From an uncultured Pseudomonadota bacterium (lineage in GTDB: Bacteria; Pseudomonadota; Gammaproteobacteria; Methylococcales; Methylomonadaceae), in the NCBI GenBank assembly GCA_903848935.1, contig CAINHO010000026.1:62001-126000 (forward strand): a stretch of 64,000 bases of DNA. Direction: 5' to 3'. The translations under genes were made by a program, and so were the position numbers. The notes under the pieces were generated by a model. That model was not told where the DNA came from, did not search any database, and saw only the letters and a program-made list of their open reading frames with translations. Each line of letters begins with the position of its first letter. Position 1 is the stretch's first letter. Of this stretch, positions 38,532 to 47,447 are shown one piece after another.

Positions 38532-39848
38532 TTATAAAGGAATTTCCACGCAAATTTTCATACCATTTTTAGGTTGGGTTTCAATAAAAAAATCACCGTT
38601 CAAACTACGCACGCGCTCACGCATACTCAATAAACCAAAACCATTTTTGATGGTTTGACTGTCGCAACCTTGCCCATCGTCGCTAATTATCAGCGATAAT
38701 TTTTCGTTTTGTTCTCGCGTTAAATTTATCACAACGTGATTTGCGTGTGCGTGCCGAATGATATTGGTTAAACATTCCTGCACAATTCTAAAAACGTGAA
38801 TACTGATAGTTTCGGGCAATGGTTCGAGGCCGTTATCGCAATGAAAAGTAATGCGTGTGTGTGAATGGCGCGATTGCCAATGCGAAATCAAATCGTCGAG
38901 TGCCGCTTTTAAACCCAATTCGGTCAAAATTAACGGATGCAATTGTTGCATCATCGAACGCACGACGTTCATTAAATGGTCGCAAACTTGAACAATTGCG
39001 TCGGTACTTTGTTTGATGATGGTATTTTGAGAATTTTCCACACGAGCAATCGTAACAGTCATGACTTTAATCGCCGTTAACGATTGTCCTAATTCGTCGT
39101 GTAATTCTTGCGCGAGATGTTGCCGTTCGTCTTCCTGAATTGCCAAATTGTGCTGCGTCAATGCTCGATTTTCGTGTTGGCTGGCGTTTAATTTTTTAAT
39201 CAATTGATTGGTAGCGCGAGCAATCTGATTCATTTCATCGCTCGAAAAGGACGGCAACCGATTTTGATAATCGCCCAATTCAACCCGTTCTAACCCTTGC
39301 ACAATCACCGCAATCGCTTTTAAAACACGATTAAAAACAACATGAATCACCAAAAAAATCAGCGTAATTAACAGAAAAAACAATCCAAAAAATGCCAAAC
39401 TTTCTTCCCACACTTCAATGATTTCGTTGAGTGGATTCGCTTCAATTGAAACAATCAGTTGTTGTCCGTCGTTCGTTAAAAAAGCGCGTTCAATCTGAAT
39501 TGGCGAACTAGCAACCAAATTTACAAACCAGAGCGGCGGCGTTTCTAAAATTTGGGCAGTCGGTATCGATGGTATATTCAACACATTGCCCGCCGAATCT
39601 TTGAGTTGAATGCGTAAATGGCGCGTTTCCTTTAACGCATTCAATTGCGTCAGCCATTCCGTCCGAAGGTTGGATTGCGAAAGATTAAAACTAATCAGTT
39701 GCACCGCTAAATGAATCGACGATTGCATTTCGTCTTGCACGGCGCGTTTTGCTTGCCAAAGTGTAATTGAACCGCCGATGATAAAAATGCAGCAGGCTAA
39801 AAATAAAATCTGAGCGTTTATTTGATAGCGGAGAGAGTGTTTTTTCAT
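38532..39848 (-). CDS. NarX/UhpB-type sensor histidine kinase (HisKA_3)
   Basis: The order is an N-terminal membrane helix, a periplasmic sensor of about 110 residues with no recognised family, a second helix (FFGLFFLLITLIFLVIHVVF), a HAMP segment, and the HisKA_3 block with His in ERQHLAQELHDELGQSLTAIK. An HATPase ends it (ECLTNIIRHAHANHVVI, DDGQGC, GFGLLSMRERV). This class pairs with NarL-type regulators, and one follows immediately. The signal is unknown. Confidence 0.93.
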   Translation of the reverse strand: MKKHSLRYQINAQILFLACCIFIIGGSITLWQAKRAVQDEMQSSIHLAVQLISFNLSQSNLRTEWLTQLNALKETRHLRIQLKDSAGNVLNIPSIPTAQILETPPLWFVNLVASSPIQIERAFLTNDGQQLIVSIEANPLNEIIEVWEESLAFFGLFFLLITLIFLVIHVVFNRVLKAIAVIVQGLERVELGDYQNRLPSFSSDEMNQIARATNQLIKKLNASQHENRALTQHNLAIQEDERQHLAQELHDELGQSLTAIKVMTVTIARVENSQNTIIKQSTDAIVQVCDHLMNVVRSMMQQLHPLILTELGLKAALDDLISHWQSRHSHTRITFHCDNGLEPLPETISIHVFRIVQECLTNIIRHAHANHVVINLTREQNEKLSLIISDDGQGCDSQTIKNGFGLLSMRERVRSLNGDFFIETQPKNGMKICVEIPL

Positions 39849-39998
39849 GAAAATACTAACTGTAAAAAAAGTGACTATATTATTTTACAATCTTTAGTTG
39901 TTAGCGGTTAGCGACACGAGTTAATAAAAACCGCAAAATGACAGCCCGTCTTCAATCTGGTGCTGTTTAATTTAACTATTAGAAATTGACACACTATC

Positions 39999-41897
39999 AT
40001 GCAAACACTCATTGATTTTTTTGGAGCGAACGGTTTTATGCCGCACGGTTACTGCTTAGGTTGGGATTCGCCTTTACTTTGGTTGACAGCCGTGTCGGAT
40101 GCCATCATGACAATTTCTTATTCTACTTACCCAATAGGCATCGCTTATTTCGTCTGGAAACGTAAAGATCTTAATTACCGCTGGTTATATCTCGGTTTTT
40201 TTATTACTTTCATTTTAACCTGCGCCAGCACACATTTTCTCTCGGTCGTGACTATCTGGATTCCGCTGTACTGGCTGGAAGCGTACGCCAACGCGGTGGC
40301 GGCTTTGGTTGCTACAGCTACCGTATTTGCGATTTGGTGGGTCATTCCTCGTGCCTTAAAATTACCCAGTCTCGCGCAATTACAAGCCGAAATAAAAGAA
40401 CGCCAAAAAGTGACAGATGAATTGGCTAAAACCGCGATTGAACTGAATCAACACCGTCAGTCTCTCGAAAAATCTATCCGTGAATTGTCCATTGCAAAAG
40501 AAGCCGCAGAAACGGCGAATATCGCCAAAAGCACCTTTATTTCCACGATGAGTCATGAATTACGCACGCCGTTAAATGCTATTTTGGGATTTTCGGAATT
40601 GATGAGTTTGGATGAAACAGCGACAGCGAAACAAAAAGAAACGCTCACTATTATCAACCGCAGTGGCGCACATTTGCTGAGTATGATTAACGACGTATTA
40701 GATATTTCCAAAATCGAAGCGGGTCGTTTGGTATTAGATATTCAAGCCATTGATCTCATCGGATTATTGAACGACATCAGCGTGATGATTAACGTGCGGG
40801 CGGCAACTAAACAGTTAGCATTTTTGTTAGACATTGCACCCGATATAACGCAATTCATTAAAACAGATAGCGGGAAATTACGGCAAGTCATTATCAATTT
40901 GTTGGGCAATGCGATTAAATTTACACCGCAAGGCACAGTGGTTTTACGCGCTAAAACACAATCGTTAGCGTCAATGGTAACGACCGTATTAACGATTGAA
41001 GTGATTGATAGCGGCATTGGAATTCCCGCTGATAAACAGGCTGAATTATTTCAACCATTCATACAATTGGTGCAAAAAAAATCTGATACCGAAGGCACAG
41101 GATTAGGCTTGGCAATTTCTAAATCTTTAATTGAATTGATGGGCGGACAGATTAGCGTCAGTAGCGTTGTTGGTGAAGGTTCAATCTTTAGGATTGACTT
41201 GCCGGTCGAATTGGCAAACGTAACCGATGTGGCAATCAGTGAAAATGCTAAAGTAGTTAAACATCTCGCCCCGAACCAACCCACATGGCGATTACTGATT
41301 GTGGACGATAACTTTGAAAATCGATTATTGCTGACTACCTTGTTAACTGACATGGGCTTCCACGTCCGTGAGGCTGAAAACGGACAAGAGGCGATTCAGA
41401 TATTTGAAGACTGGCAACCGCATTTAATTTGGATGGATATGCGAATGCCGGTGATGAACGGCTATGCCGCTACCGCGAAAATCCGTCAACTCAGTGGCGG
41501 TGACACGGTGAAAATCATTGCATTAACCGCCAATGTATTTACGGAACAACATGAAAATATCATTAAAGCGGGTTGTGTGGCGGTATTACACAAACCGTTT
41601 CACGTTTCCGAAATCGTTGCCGTATTAACTAAATATCTTGGCGTTAAATTTATTTATCAAGAACCTGTTGTTACGCCATCATCCGTCATAAAAATTACGG
41701 CTGAAATGGTCGCCATGTTGCCGGTAGAAATGCGTCTCCAATTACATGAGGCGGCGTTACAACTCGACGTGGAAGAAATCGAAATCGTGATTGCTCAAAT
41801 TTACATTATCGCGCCAGAAGTCGCAGAGAGTTTAGATGAGTTGGTAAAAAGTTTTCAATTTGAGCAGATTATTGCGCTGGTCGAAGCCGGCGAGTAG
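39999..41897 (+). CDS. Hybrid histidine kinase with ethylene-receptor-like membrane sensor
   Basis: The N-terminal 120 residues form three hydrophobic helices. They resemble the ethylene-binding domain of plant ETR1 and cyanobacterial receptors: Asp34, Tyr41 and Pro45 in SDAIMTISYSTYP, and Ile72, Cys75 and His79 in FILTCASTH. Spacings match ETR1 Asp25, Tyr32, Pro36, Ile62, Cys65 and His69, the last two of which hold copper. A coiled coil leads to HisKA ([21 protein letters not shown]), HATPase ([19 protein letters not shown]), a receiver ([14 protein letters not shown]) and a helical C-terminal domain of about 70 residues. Ligand binding is untested; small unsaturated or other gases are possible. 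The next gene begins at its last codon. Confidence 0.92.
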   Translation: MQTLIDFFGANGFMPHGYCLGWDSPLLWLTAVSDAIMTISYSTYPIGIAYFVWKRKDLNYRWLYLGFFITFILTCASTHFLSVVTIWIPLYWLEAYANAVAALVATATVFAIWWVIPRALKLPSLAQLQAEIKERQKVTDELAKTAIELNQHRQSLEKSIRELSIAKEAAETANIAKSTFISTMSHELRTPLNAILGFSELMSLDETATAKQKETLTIINRSGAHLLSMINDVLDISKIEAGRLVLDIQAIDLIGLLNDISVMINVRAATKQLAFLLDIAPDITQFIKTDSGKLRQVIINLLGNAIKFTPQGTVVLRAKTQSLASMVTTVLTIEVIDSGIGIPADKQAELFQPFIQLVQKKSDTEGTGLGLAISKSLIELMGGQISVSSVVGEGSIFRIDLPVELANVTDVAISENAKVVKHLAPNQPTWRLLIVDDNFENRLLLTTLLTDMGFHVREAENGQEAIQIFEDWQPHLIWMDMRMPVMNGYAATAKIRQLSGGDTVKIIALTANVFTEQHENIIKAGCVAVLHKPFHVSEIVAVLTKYLGVKFIYQEPVVTPSSVIKITAEMVAMLPVEMRLQLHEAALQLDVEEIEIVIAQIYIIAPEVAESLDELVKSFQFEQIIALVEAGE

Positions 41898-41935
41898 TGT
41901 ACTTGAAATGCAAAATTAACAATCAGAGAAATTTT

Positions 41936-42856
41936 ATGTCTAGCCTCGTCAACAACAGTATCAAATTTTGGCTCGTACTCATTATCACGTTAGTTATAAG
42001 TGCGTGCGATAAAACAGAAGAAAGTGCTTATCAGCCCGTTTATGCGCCCAAAAATACGCCACAACTCACCGAATATATTGTCGGCATTCATCCGCTACAC
42101 AATCCGCAACGACTCATGGAACTTTATAATCCGATTGTGGAGTACATGAATGCAAATATCCCTGAAGCACACTTCACATTAGAAGCCTCGCGCGATTATG
42201 CAGAATTTGAAAATAAGTTGTACGCAGGACGTTTCGATTTTGCGATGCCTAATCCGTATCAAACTATTCAATCACTCAAACACGGGTATCGTATTTTTGG
42301 GAAAATGGGTGATGACAACGACTTTCGCGGCATTATTCTGGTGCGTAAAGATAGTAGGATTCGCAATGTGTCCGACCTGAAAGGCAAAGTCGTTTCGTAT
42401 CCTGCGCCGACCGCCCTCGCCGCCACCATGATGCCGCAATACTATTTGCATACGCACGGCATTGATGTGAATCGTGACATTGAAAATCTTTATGTGGGTT
42501 CACAAGAATCGTCGATTATGAATGTATTTCGCGGTTATGTGGCGGCGGGAGCAACATGGCCAGTGCCGTGGAAAGGTTTTGAAGCCGAATATCCCGATAT
42601 GGCAAATCAACTGGAAGTAAAATGGCAAACCGAACCGTTGTTAAATAATGCCTGGGTGGTACGCCAAGATATTCCCGTGCTAATAGCAGATAAATTCGCG
42701 CAACTGCTTTTTGGGTTACAAGACGGTGAACCGGGCAAAACGATGTTAGCGCAACTGCCGATTTCTCGTTTTGAAGCCGCCAACGATGAAACCTATCGTC
42801 CTGTACGCGAGTTTTTAGAAACGTTTTCCAAAACTGTTCGTCAAATTGATTACTAA
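41936..42856 (+). CDS. PhnD-like periplasmic substrate-binding lipoprotein
   Basis: The product begins with a lipoprotein signal (lipobox VISAC, Cys 24) and has the fold signature of phosphate/phosphonate-type binding proteins: YIVGIHPLHNPQRLMELYNPIVEYMN, AGRFDFAMPNPYQTIQ, VRKDSRIRNVSDLKGKVVSYPAPTALAATMMPQYYL. There are no ABC permease or ATPase genes beside it. It ends 13 nt before a hybrid kinase gene with a periplasmic sensor, so it may present a ligand to that kinase rather than to a transporter. The start at 41936 follows a GAGAAA site. The ligand is unknown. Confidence 0.88.
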   Translation: MSSLVNNSIKFWLVLIITLVISACDKTEESAYQPVYAPKNTPQLTEYIVGIHPLHNPQRLMELYNPIVEYMNANIPEAHFTLEASRDYAEFENKLYAGRFDFAMPNPYQTIQSLKHGYRIFGKMGDDNDFRGIILVRKDSRIRNVSDLKGKVVSYPAPTALAATMMPQYYLHTHGIDVNRDIENLYVGSQESSIMNVFRGYVAAGATWPVPWKGFEAEYPDMANQLEVKWQTEPLLNNAWVVRQDIPVLIADKFAQLLFGLQDGEPGKTMLAQLPISRFEAANDETYRPVREFLETFSKTVRQIDY

Positions 42857-42869
42857 TCAAAAAATTAAA

Positions 42870-45485
42870 ATGAATCTAATTCGCCGTTTATTTGTTCAAT
42901 TTAGTCGTGTTTGGAGTCGCTCCATTCGTCGCCAATTAGCGTGGGCATTTTCGCTTGTTTCACTTATCGTTATGATCGGAACGGGTTATGCGCTGTTTTC
43001 TTTTCAGCAAAAATTTCTTTATGCTCAAAGTGCTAAAAGTGCATTCGATTTGGCGCGAACCTTAGCGTTTAGTAGTGCGTCTTGGGTGTTAGCCGATGAT
43101 GTAGTCGGGCTACAAGAAGTTTTACAAGGCGTAACAGAAACTACCGACCTCAAATTTGCAGTTGTCATTTCAGCACGCGGCGAAATACTGGCTTCCACGA
43201 AACCTGAATATATTGGGCAATTTTTTAAAGATACGATTAGTCAACGCTTATCGAATGCGGAACACGAACCACAAATTTTGTTGGATGAATCGAATCTAAT
43301 CGACGTTGCTGTTCCCATCAAAGTACATGATTCATTCATCGGCTGGGTACGGGTGGAATCCACACGAGCGACGGCGAATGCGAATTTGCGGAAAATTGTA
43401 GTGGCCGGTTTAGGTGTAGCCGTTTCTTTTGTGCTAATTATTACCCTTATTGCTACAAAATTAGCGCGACAATTAACCAATGGTTTAGACCATTTAATCA
43501 AAGTAGCTAACGATGCCGAACATGGACGCGCATTTGAGCCTGAAGATATTGGGCGGTGCGATGAAATTGGTTTACTCGCCACGCATCTGTATCGAATGCT
43601 CGATGCTATCGAAGAAGGGAAAAAATCGAAGTTCGAAAATACAGCAAAGTTGCGAACTATATTTGAGACGTTGCACGACCTCATTTGGCTCAAGAATCCA
43701 GAGGGGATTTATCTCGCTTGTAATCCAATGTTCGAACGTTTTTTCGGTGCAAAAGAAACTGAGATTGTGGGTAAAACTGATTACGATTTTATTGACCGAG
43801 AACGGGCTGATTTTTTCCGCGCCAATGATTGCAACACCATGAAAAATGGAATATCGACTACCAACGAGGAATGGATAACTTTTGCGGACAATGGAAATTG
43901 CGCGTTACTTGAAACGGTTAAAACCCCCATGCACGACGCAACGGGACGGTTAATCGGTATTCTAGGTATCGGACGCGACATCACCGAACGCAAGCAGAGA
44001 GAAGTCGAACTCAAACAATACCAAGCTAACCTCGAACAATTAGTTGAAACTCGCACACTCGCCCTTTCAATTGCTAAAGAATCCGCCGAAAAAGCCAATG
44101 TCGCCAAAAGCACTTTTATTGCGACCATGAGTCATGAATTACGAACACCGTTAAATGCGATTTTGGGGTTTTCAGAACTGATGAGTTTGGATAAATCTAC
44201 CACGGAAGCGCAAAAAGAAACGCTCAGTATCATCAATCGGAGTGGCGCACATTTGCTGAGTATGATTAACGACGTGTTGGATATTTCTAAAATCGAAGCA
44301 GGTCGCCTTGAAGTCGATCTTCAGGCATTCGATTTAATCAAATTATTGAACGATATTGGCGAGATGATTAACGTTCGAGCAGCAAGTAAGCAATTGGAAT
44401 TTAGTGTAAATCTCGCGGCAGATATGCAGCGGTTTATTAAGTCGGACAGCGGCAAATTACGGCAAGTGCTAATCAATCTCTTGGGTAATGCGATTAAATT
44501 CACCAAACAAGGTGAAGTCATATTACACGCGCATACTGAGCCATTTGCTTCTATTGATACGCTCATGTTGGTGATTGAAGTCATCGATAGCGGCGCAGGC
44601 ATTCCCGCCGACAAGCAAGAGGAACTTTTCAAACCCTTCGTACAATTGGTACAAGAAAATTCAGACGTAAAAGGCACGGGCTTAGGTCTGGCAATTTCTA
44701 AATCATTGATTGAATTGTTGGGGGGACATATTAACGTAAGTAGTGTGTTAGGCGAGGGTTCGACCTTTAAAATTGAATTACCCGTCGCGGTAGCCAGTCT
44801 TGCCGACATTGCCATCGAAGAAAATTATCGCGCGGTGAAAAGTATTGCTCCCGATCAAACAGCGTGGCGATTATTGGTTGTTGATGATAACGTTGATAAC
44901 CGATTATTGTTAATCGCTATGCTAACCAACATGGGATTTAAAATTCGTGAAGCCGAAAATGGTCAAGAGGCGATTCGCGTGTTTGAAGAATGGCGACCGC
45001 ACTTGATTTGGATGGATATGCGAATGCCGATAATGGATGGTTATGAAGCCACCCAAAAAATTCGACAACTCGCAGGTGGCAACCAAGTAAAAATTATTGC
45101 GCTAACCGCCAGTGCATTCATTGAGCAACACTGCGATATTATCAATGCGGGCTGTGATGCCGTGTTACACAAACCATTTCACATTCCCGAAATTTTTGCG
45201 GCATTGAGTAAACATTTGGGCGTTAAATTTATTTACCAAGATTCGCCCATAACAGCTTCGTCACCTACGTCGAAAATCACTGCTGAAATGTTGGCAACTT
45301 TACCTTTAGATCTACGTCAACACTTACGTGATGCTACGTTGAAACTCGATACAGAAGAAATCGACACGGTGATTGCTCAAATTCACGCCCTCGAACCCGA
45401 CATTGCCGATAGTTTAGAAGCATTGGCAAAAGGCTATCAATTTGAGCAGATTATTCGGCTTGTTGACGATTTAGAAGGAAAATGA
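42870..45485 (+). CDS. Hybrid sensor histidine kinase with periplasmic sensor, HAMP and PAS
   Basis: In order: a membrane helix (about 20-45), a periplasmic sensor (to about 185), a second helix (VVAGLGVAVSFVLIITLIATKLA), HAMP, a PAS domain (LHDLIWLKNPEGIYLACNPMFERF), HisKA ([20 protein letters not shown]), HATPase, a receiver ([15 protein letters not shown]) and the same C-terminal helical domain as the gene at 39999. From about codon 410 to the end it is nearly identical in DNA to the gene at 49811. The ATG at 42870 has no clear ribosome site, so translation may be coupled to the preceding gene. The partner is probably the PhnD-like lipoprotein just upstream. Confidence 0.92.
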   Translation: MNLIRRLFVQFSRVWSRSIRRQLAWAFSLVSLIVMIGTGYALFSFQQKFLYAQSAKSAFDLARTLAFSSASWVLADDVVGLQEVLQGVTETTDLKFAVVISARGEILASTKPEYIGQFFKDTISQRLSNAEHEPQILLDESNLIDVAVPIKVHDSFIGWVRVESTRATANANLRKIVVAGLGVAVSFVLIITLIATKLARQLTNGLDHLIKVANDAEHGRAFEPEDIGRCDEIGLLATHLYRMLDAIEEGKKSKFENTAKLRTIFETLHDLIWLKNPEGIYLACNPMFERFFGAKETEIVGKTDYDFIDRERADFFRANDCNTMKNGISTTNEEWITFADNGNCALLETVKTPMHDATGRLIGILGIGRDITERKQREVELKQYQANLEQLVETRTLALSIAKESAEKANVAKSTFIATMSHELRTPLNAILGFSELMSLDKSTTEAQKETLSIINRSGAHLLSMINDVLDISKIEAGRLEVDLQAFDLIKLLNDIGEMINVRAASKQLEFSVNLAADMQRFIKSDSGKLRQVLINLLGNAIKFTKQGEVILHAHTEPFASIDTLMLVIEVIDSGAGIPADKQEELFKPFVQLVQENSDVKGTGLGLAISKSLIELLGGHINVSSVLGEGSTFKIELPVAVASLADIAIEENYRAVKSIAPDQTAWRLLVVDDNVDNRLLLIAMLTNMGFKIREAENGQEAIRVFEEWRPHLIWMDMRMPIMDGYEATQKIRQLAGGNQVKIIALTASAFIEQHCDIINAGCDAVLHKPFHIPEIFAALSKHLGVKFIYQDSPITASSPTSKITAEMLATLPLDLRQHLRDATLKLDTEEIDTVIAQIHALEPDIADSLEALAKGYQFEQIIRLVDDLEGK
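44094..45460 (+). repeat. Long direct repeat, copy A (3' half of hybrid kinase)
   Basis: This stretch aligns without gaps at a constant offset of 6242 bp to 50336-51702. The two copies encode identical or nearly identical HisKA, HATPase, receiver and C-terminal segments. Identity is highest from about 45067 on, where the proteins match over more than 100 residues with only a few silent base changes. Confidence 0.85.
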
Positions 45486-45533
45486 TAAATCGAAAGCCCC
45501 CACATCCCTCTATTTTTATAGGAAACATTACTT

Positions 45534-46004
45534 ATGAATCGTCAAACTTTACTTATCTTGTCTTCACTTACTTTAATTTCCTGCACAAATCCAACACCGC
45601 ACATCGTGGTCAATTCTGATAGTAGCGAAGTTGGACAACCTGCGCTCCACGCCGTCCACAATAACCGATTACGGGAACTCATGGGGCGCATGAATGGACT
45701 TATGCAAGAACGTTTTCTTACTGAACCAGAACTCGATGCAGAACACCGTAAATATGCCAAACAAATTTTTAATACAGCGCAAAATTTGTCACAAACTATC
45801 GACGTAATTTCTGCAACGTTGCCCTCGTTAAAACTTAGTGCCGCCGAACAAACAACTTTTATCGCATTAGTCACTCAATTGCGTGAACAAACACAAGTTT
45901 TACAAGCACAAACAAAACAAAATCATCTTGGTGTCATTTCGCATACGTTAGAACAAATCGATGCGACTTGTACGTCTTGCCACGCCTTATTTAGAAAACA
46001 ATGA
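45534..46004 (+). CDS. Heme-binding lipoprotein, cytochrome c'/c-556-like
   Basis: The 156-residue product has a lipobox (LISC, Cys 17) and then a mostly helical sequence ending with a single c-type heme site CTSCH at residues 146-150. A C-terminal CxxCH at the end of a four-helix bundle is the cytochrome c' or c-556 layout. It would sit on the periplasmic side of a membrane and could bind NO, O2 or CO, or pass electrons; which of these cannot be told. It lies between a hybrid kinase and a porin, 14 nt before the porin start. Confidence 0.82.
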   Translation: MNRQTLLILSSLTLISCTNPTPHIVVNSDSSEVGQPALHAVHNNRLRELMGRMNGLMQERFLTEPELDAEHRKYAKQIFNTAQNLSQTIDVISATLPSLKLSAAEQTTFIALVTQLREQTQVLQAQTKQNHLGVISHTLEQIDATCTSCHALFRKQ

Positions 46005-46018
46005 GTGGAGGATAAAAA

Positions 46019-47416
46019 ATGAAACCTCTAATGAGTATTCCTTTGTTAGCTTTGAGCTTATCGCCGTTGCCAGTTCTGGCAGAAGAAGATATGCGCGAGA
46101 TGTTCAACGAACTCAAATCACAAGTCAAAACATTACAAACGCAAGTTCAACAATCTAATACACGCATTAACGAACTGGAAAAAGAACTTTCTCAAGCCCA
46201 TGCGACGCAGCAACCGGTTCAAACTACACCAGCAATCACGCCTGTTGCGACCACTGCTAAAGTTGATGAAGTCGTAAATAAACCGGCTGTGACAGTGGGG
46301 GATGTTAAAGGGACATTTAAAATCCCTGGTACGAATACCTCTTTAGGTTTAGGTGGCTATGTCAAAACAGATGTGTTGTTCAATAGCGTTAGTGCAGGTC
46401 GTGATAAATTTGGCGACCAATTTACGCTCTATTCGCAAATTCCATTGGGTAAAAGTCCAGGAGAACATAGTCAAACTACTTTCAATGCAAAAGAAAGCCG
46501 CATTTGGTTTCGGTCATTCACACCTAGCAGTTGGGGAGACATTAACACACATCTGGAAATGGATTTTTACGGTGACCCCGCAACCTTCACCTACACACCG
46601 CGTTTACGTCATGCTTATGGGTCAATCGGTAATTTCTTGGTAGGACAAACTTGGACAACGTTTTTAAATACGAATGTGCTACCAAATCTTCTTGATTCAG
46701 GTGGTTCTGCAGGAGCTGTGTATGGTGTAAGACAACCTTTAGTGCGCTGGACACAACCATTTACAGTAGACAATCTGCCAATGGATGTTCAAATCGCATT
46801 GGAATCGCCGCGTAGTCGCATACGCGATGTGCCAACCGCAGATGCCGACGTGTTTAGTACGCCTAATGCTGATCGTTATCCTGATTTAGTTGCTCGCATC
46901 AATTTCAATCCTGATTGGGGCAAGTTTTCTTTAGCCACATTGGGACGACAAGTTCGCAACACGGATTCTTTTGGACATAGTCAGTCTGAATGGGGTGGTG
47001 CAGTAAGCTTAGCGGGAAAAATCGACACCGTTGATTTAGATAGCATCCGTCTCATGCTCAATTACGGCAATGCAATGGGACGCTATGTAGCTTCATTAAA
47101 CACATTCGAAGATGCCGCGTTGAGTAATGGCAATTTACAGCTGATTAACATTTATAGCGGTATGCTTTCTTACCAGCATTTTTGGTCAAAAGATTGGCAA
47201 TCCAATGTGACCTATGGTTTCGTCCACGCAAACCAACCTGCTTTTGCAGGGAACAACGTCACTTCGCAAGTTCAGTCAATCCATGCTAATTTGCTGTGGA
47301 GTCCGATTAGCCCAATTATTTTCGGTATGGAATACATTTACGCAAACCGAGAATCTGTAGATGGACGAGACGGCGATTTACAACGAGTTCAATTTTCTGC
47401 TCGTTACAATTTTTAA
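46019..47416 (+). CDS. DcaP-like outer membrane porin
   Basis: A signal peptide (ending PVLA) is followed by a periplasmic coiled coil (about 24-65, MREMFNELKSQVKTLQTQVQQ) and a Thr/Pro linker. A barrel of about 350 residues follows, beginning GLGGYVKTDVLFN and ending in the aromatic RVQFSARYNF. This matches the DcaP family of trimeric porins, which take up small, often acidic, organic solutes. It is tightly spaced after the heme lipoprotein and 31 nt before the next kinase, so it seems part of the sensory operon. Confidence 0.88.
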   Translation: MKPLMSIPLLALSLSPLPVLAEEDMREMFNELKSQVKTLQTQVQQSNTRINELEKELSQAHATQQPVQTTPAITPVATTAKVDEVVNKPAVTVGDVKGTFKIPGTNTSLGLGGYVKTDVLFNSVSAGRDKFGDQFTLYSQIPLGKSPGEHSQTTFNAKESRIWFRSFTPSSWGDINTHLEMDFYGDPATFTYTPRLRHAYGSIGNFLVGQTWTTFLNTNVLPNLLDSGGSAGAVYGVRQPLVRWTQPFTVDNLPMDVQIALESPRSRIRDVPTADADVFSTPNADRYPDLVARINFNPDWGKFSLATLGRQVRNTDSFGHSQSEWGGAVSLAGKIDTVDLDSIRLMLNYGNAMGRYVASLNTFEDAALSNGNLQLINIYSGMLSYQHFWSKDWQSNVTYGFVHANQPAFAGNNVTSQVQSIHANLLWSPISPIIFGMEYIYANRESVDGRDGDLQRVQFSARYNF

Positions 47417-47447
47417 ACCAGAAACACCCATATATCTAGGTTAATTT

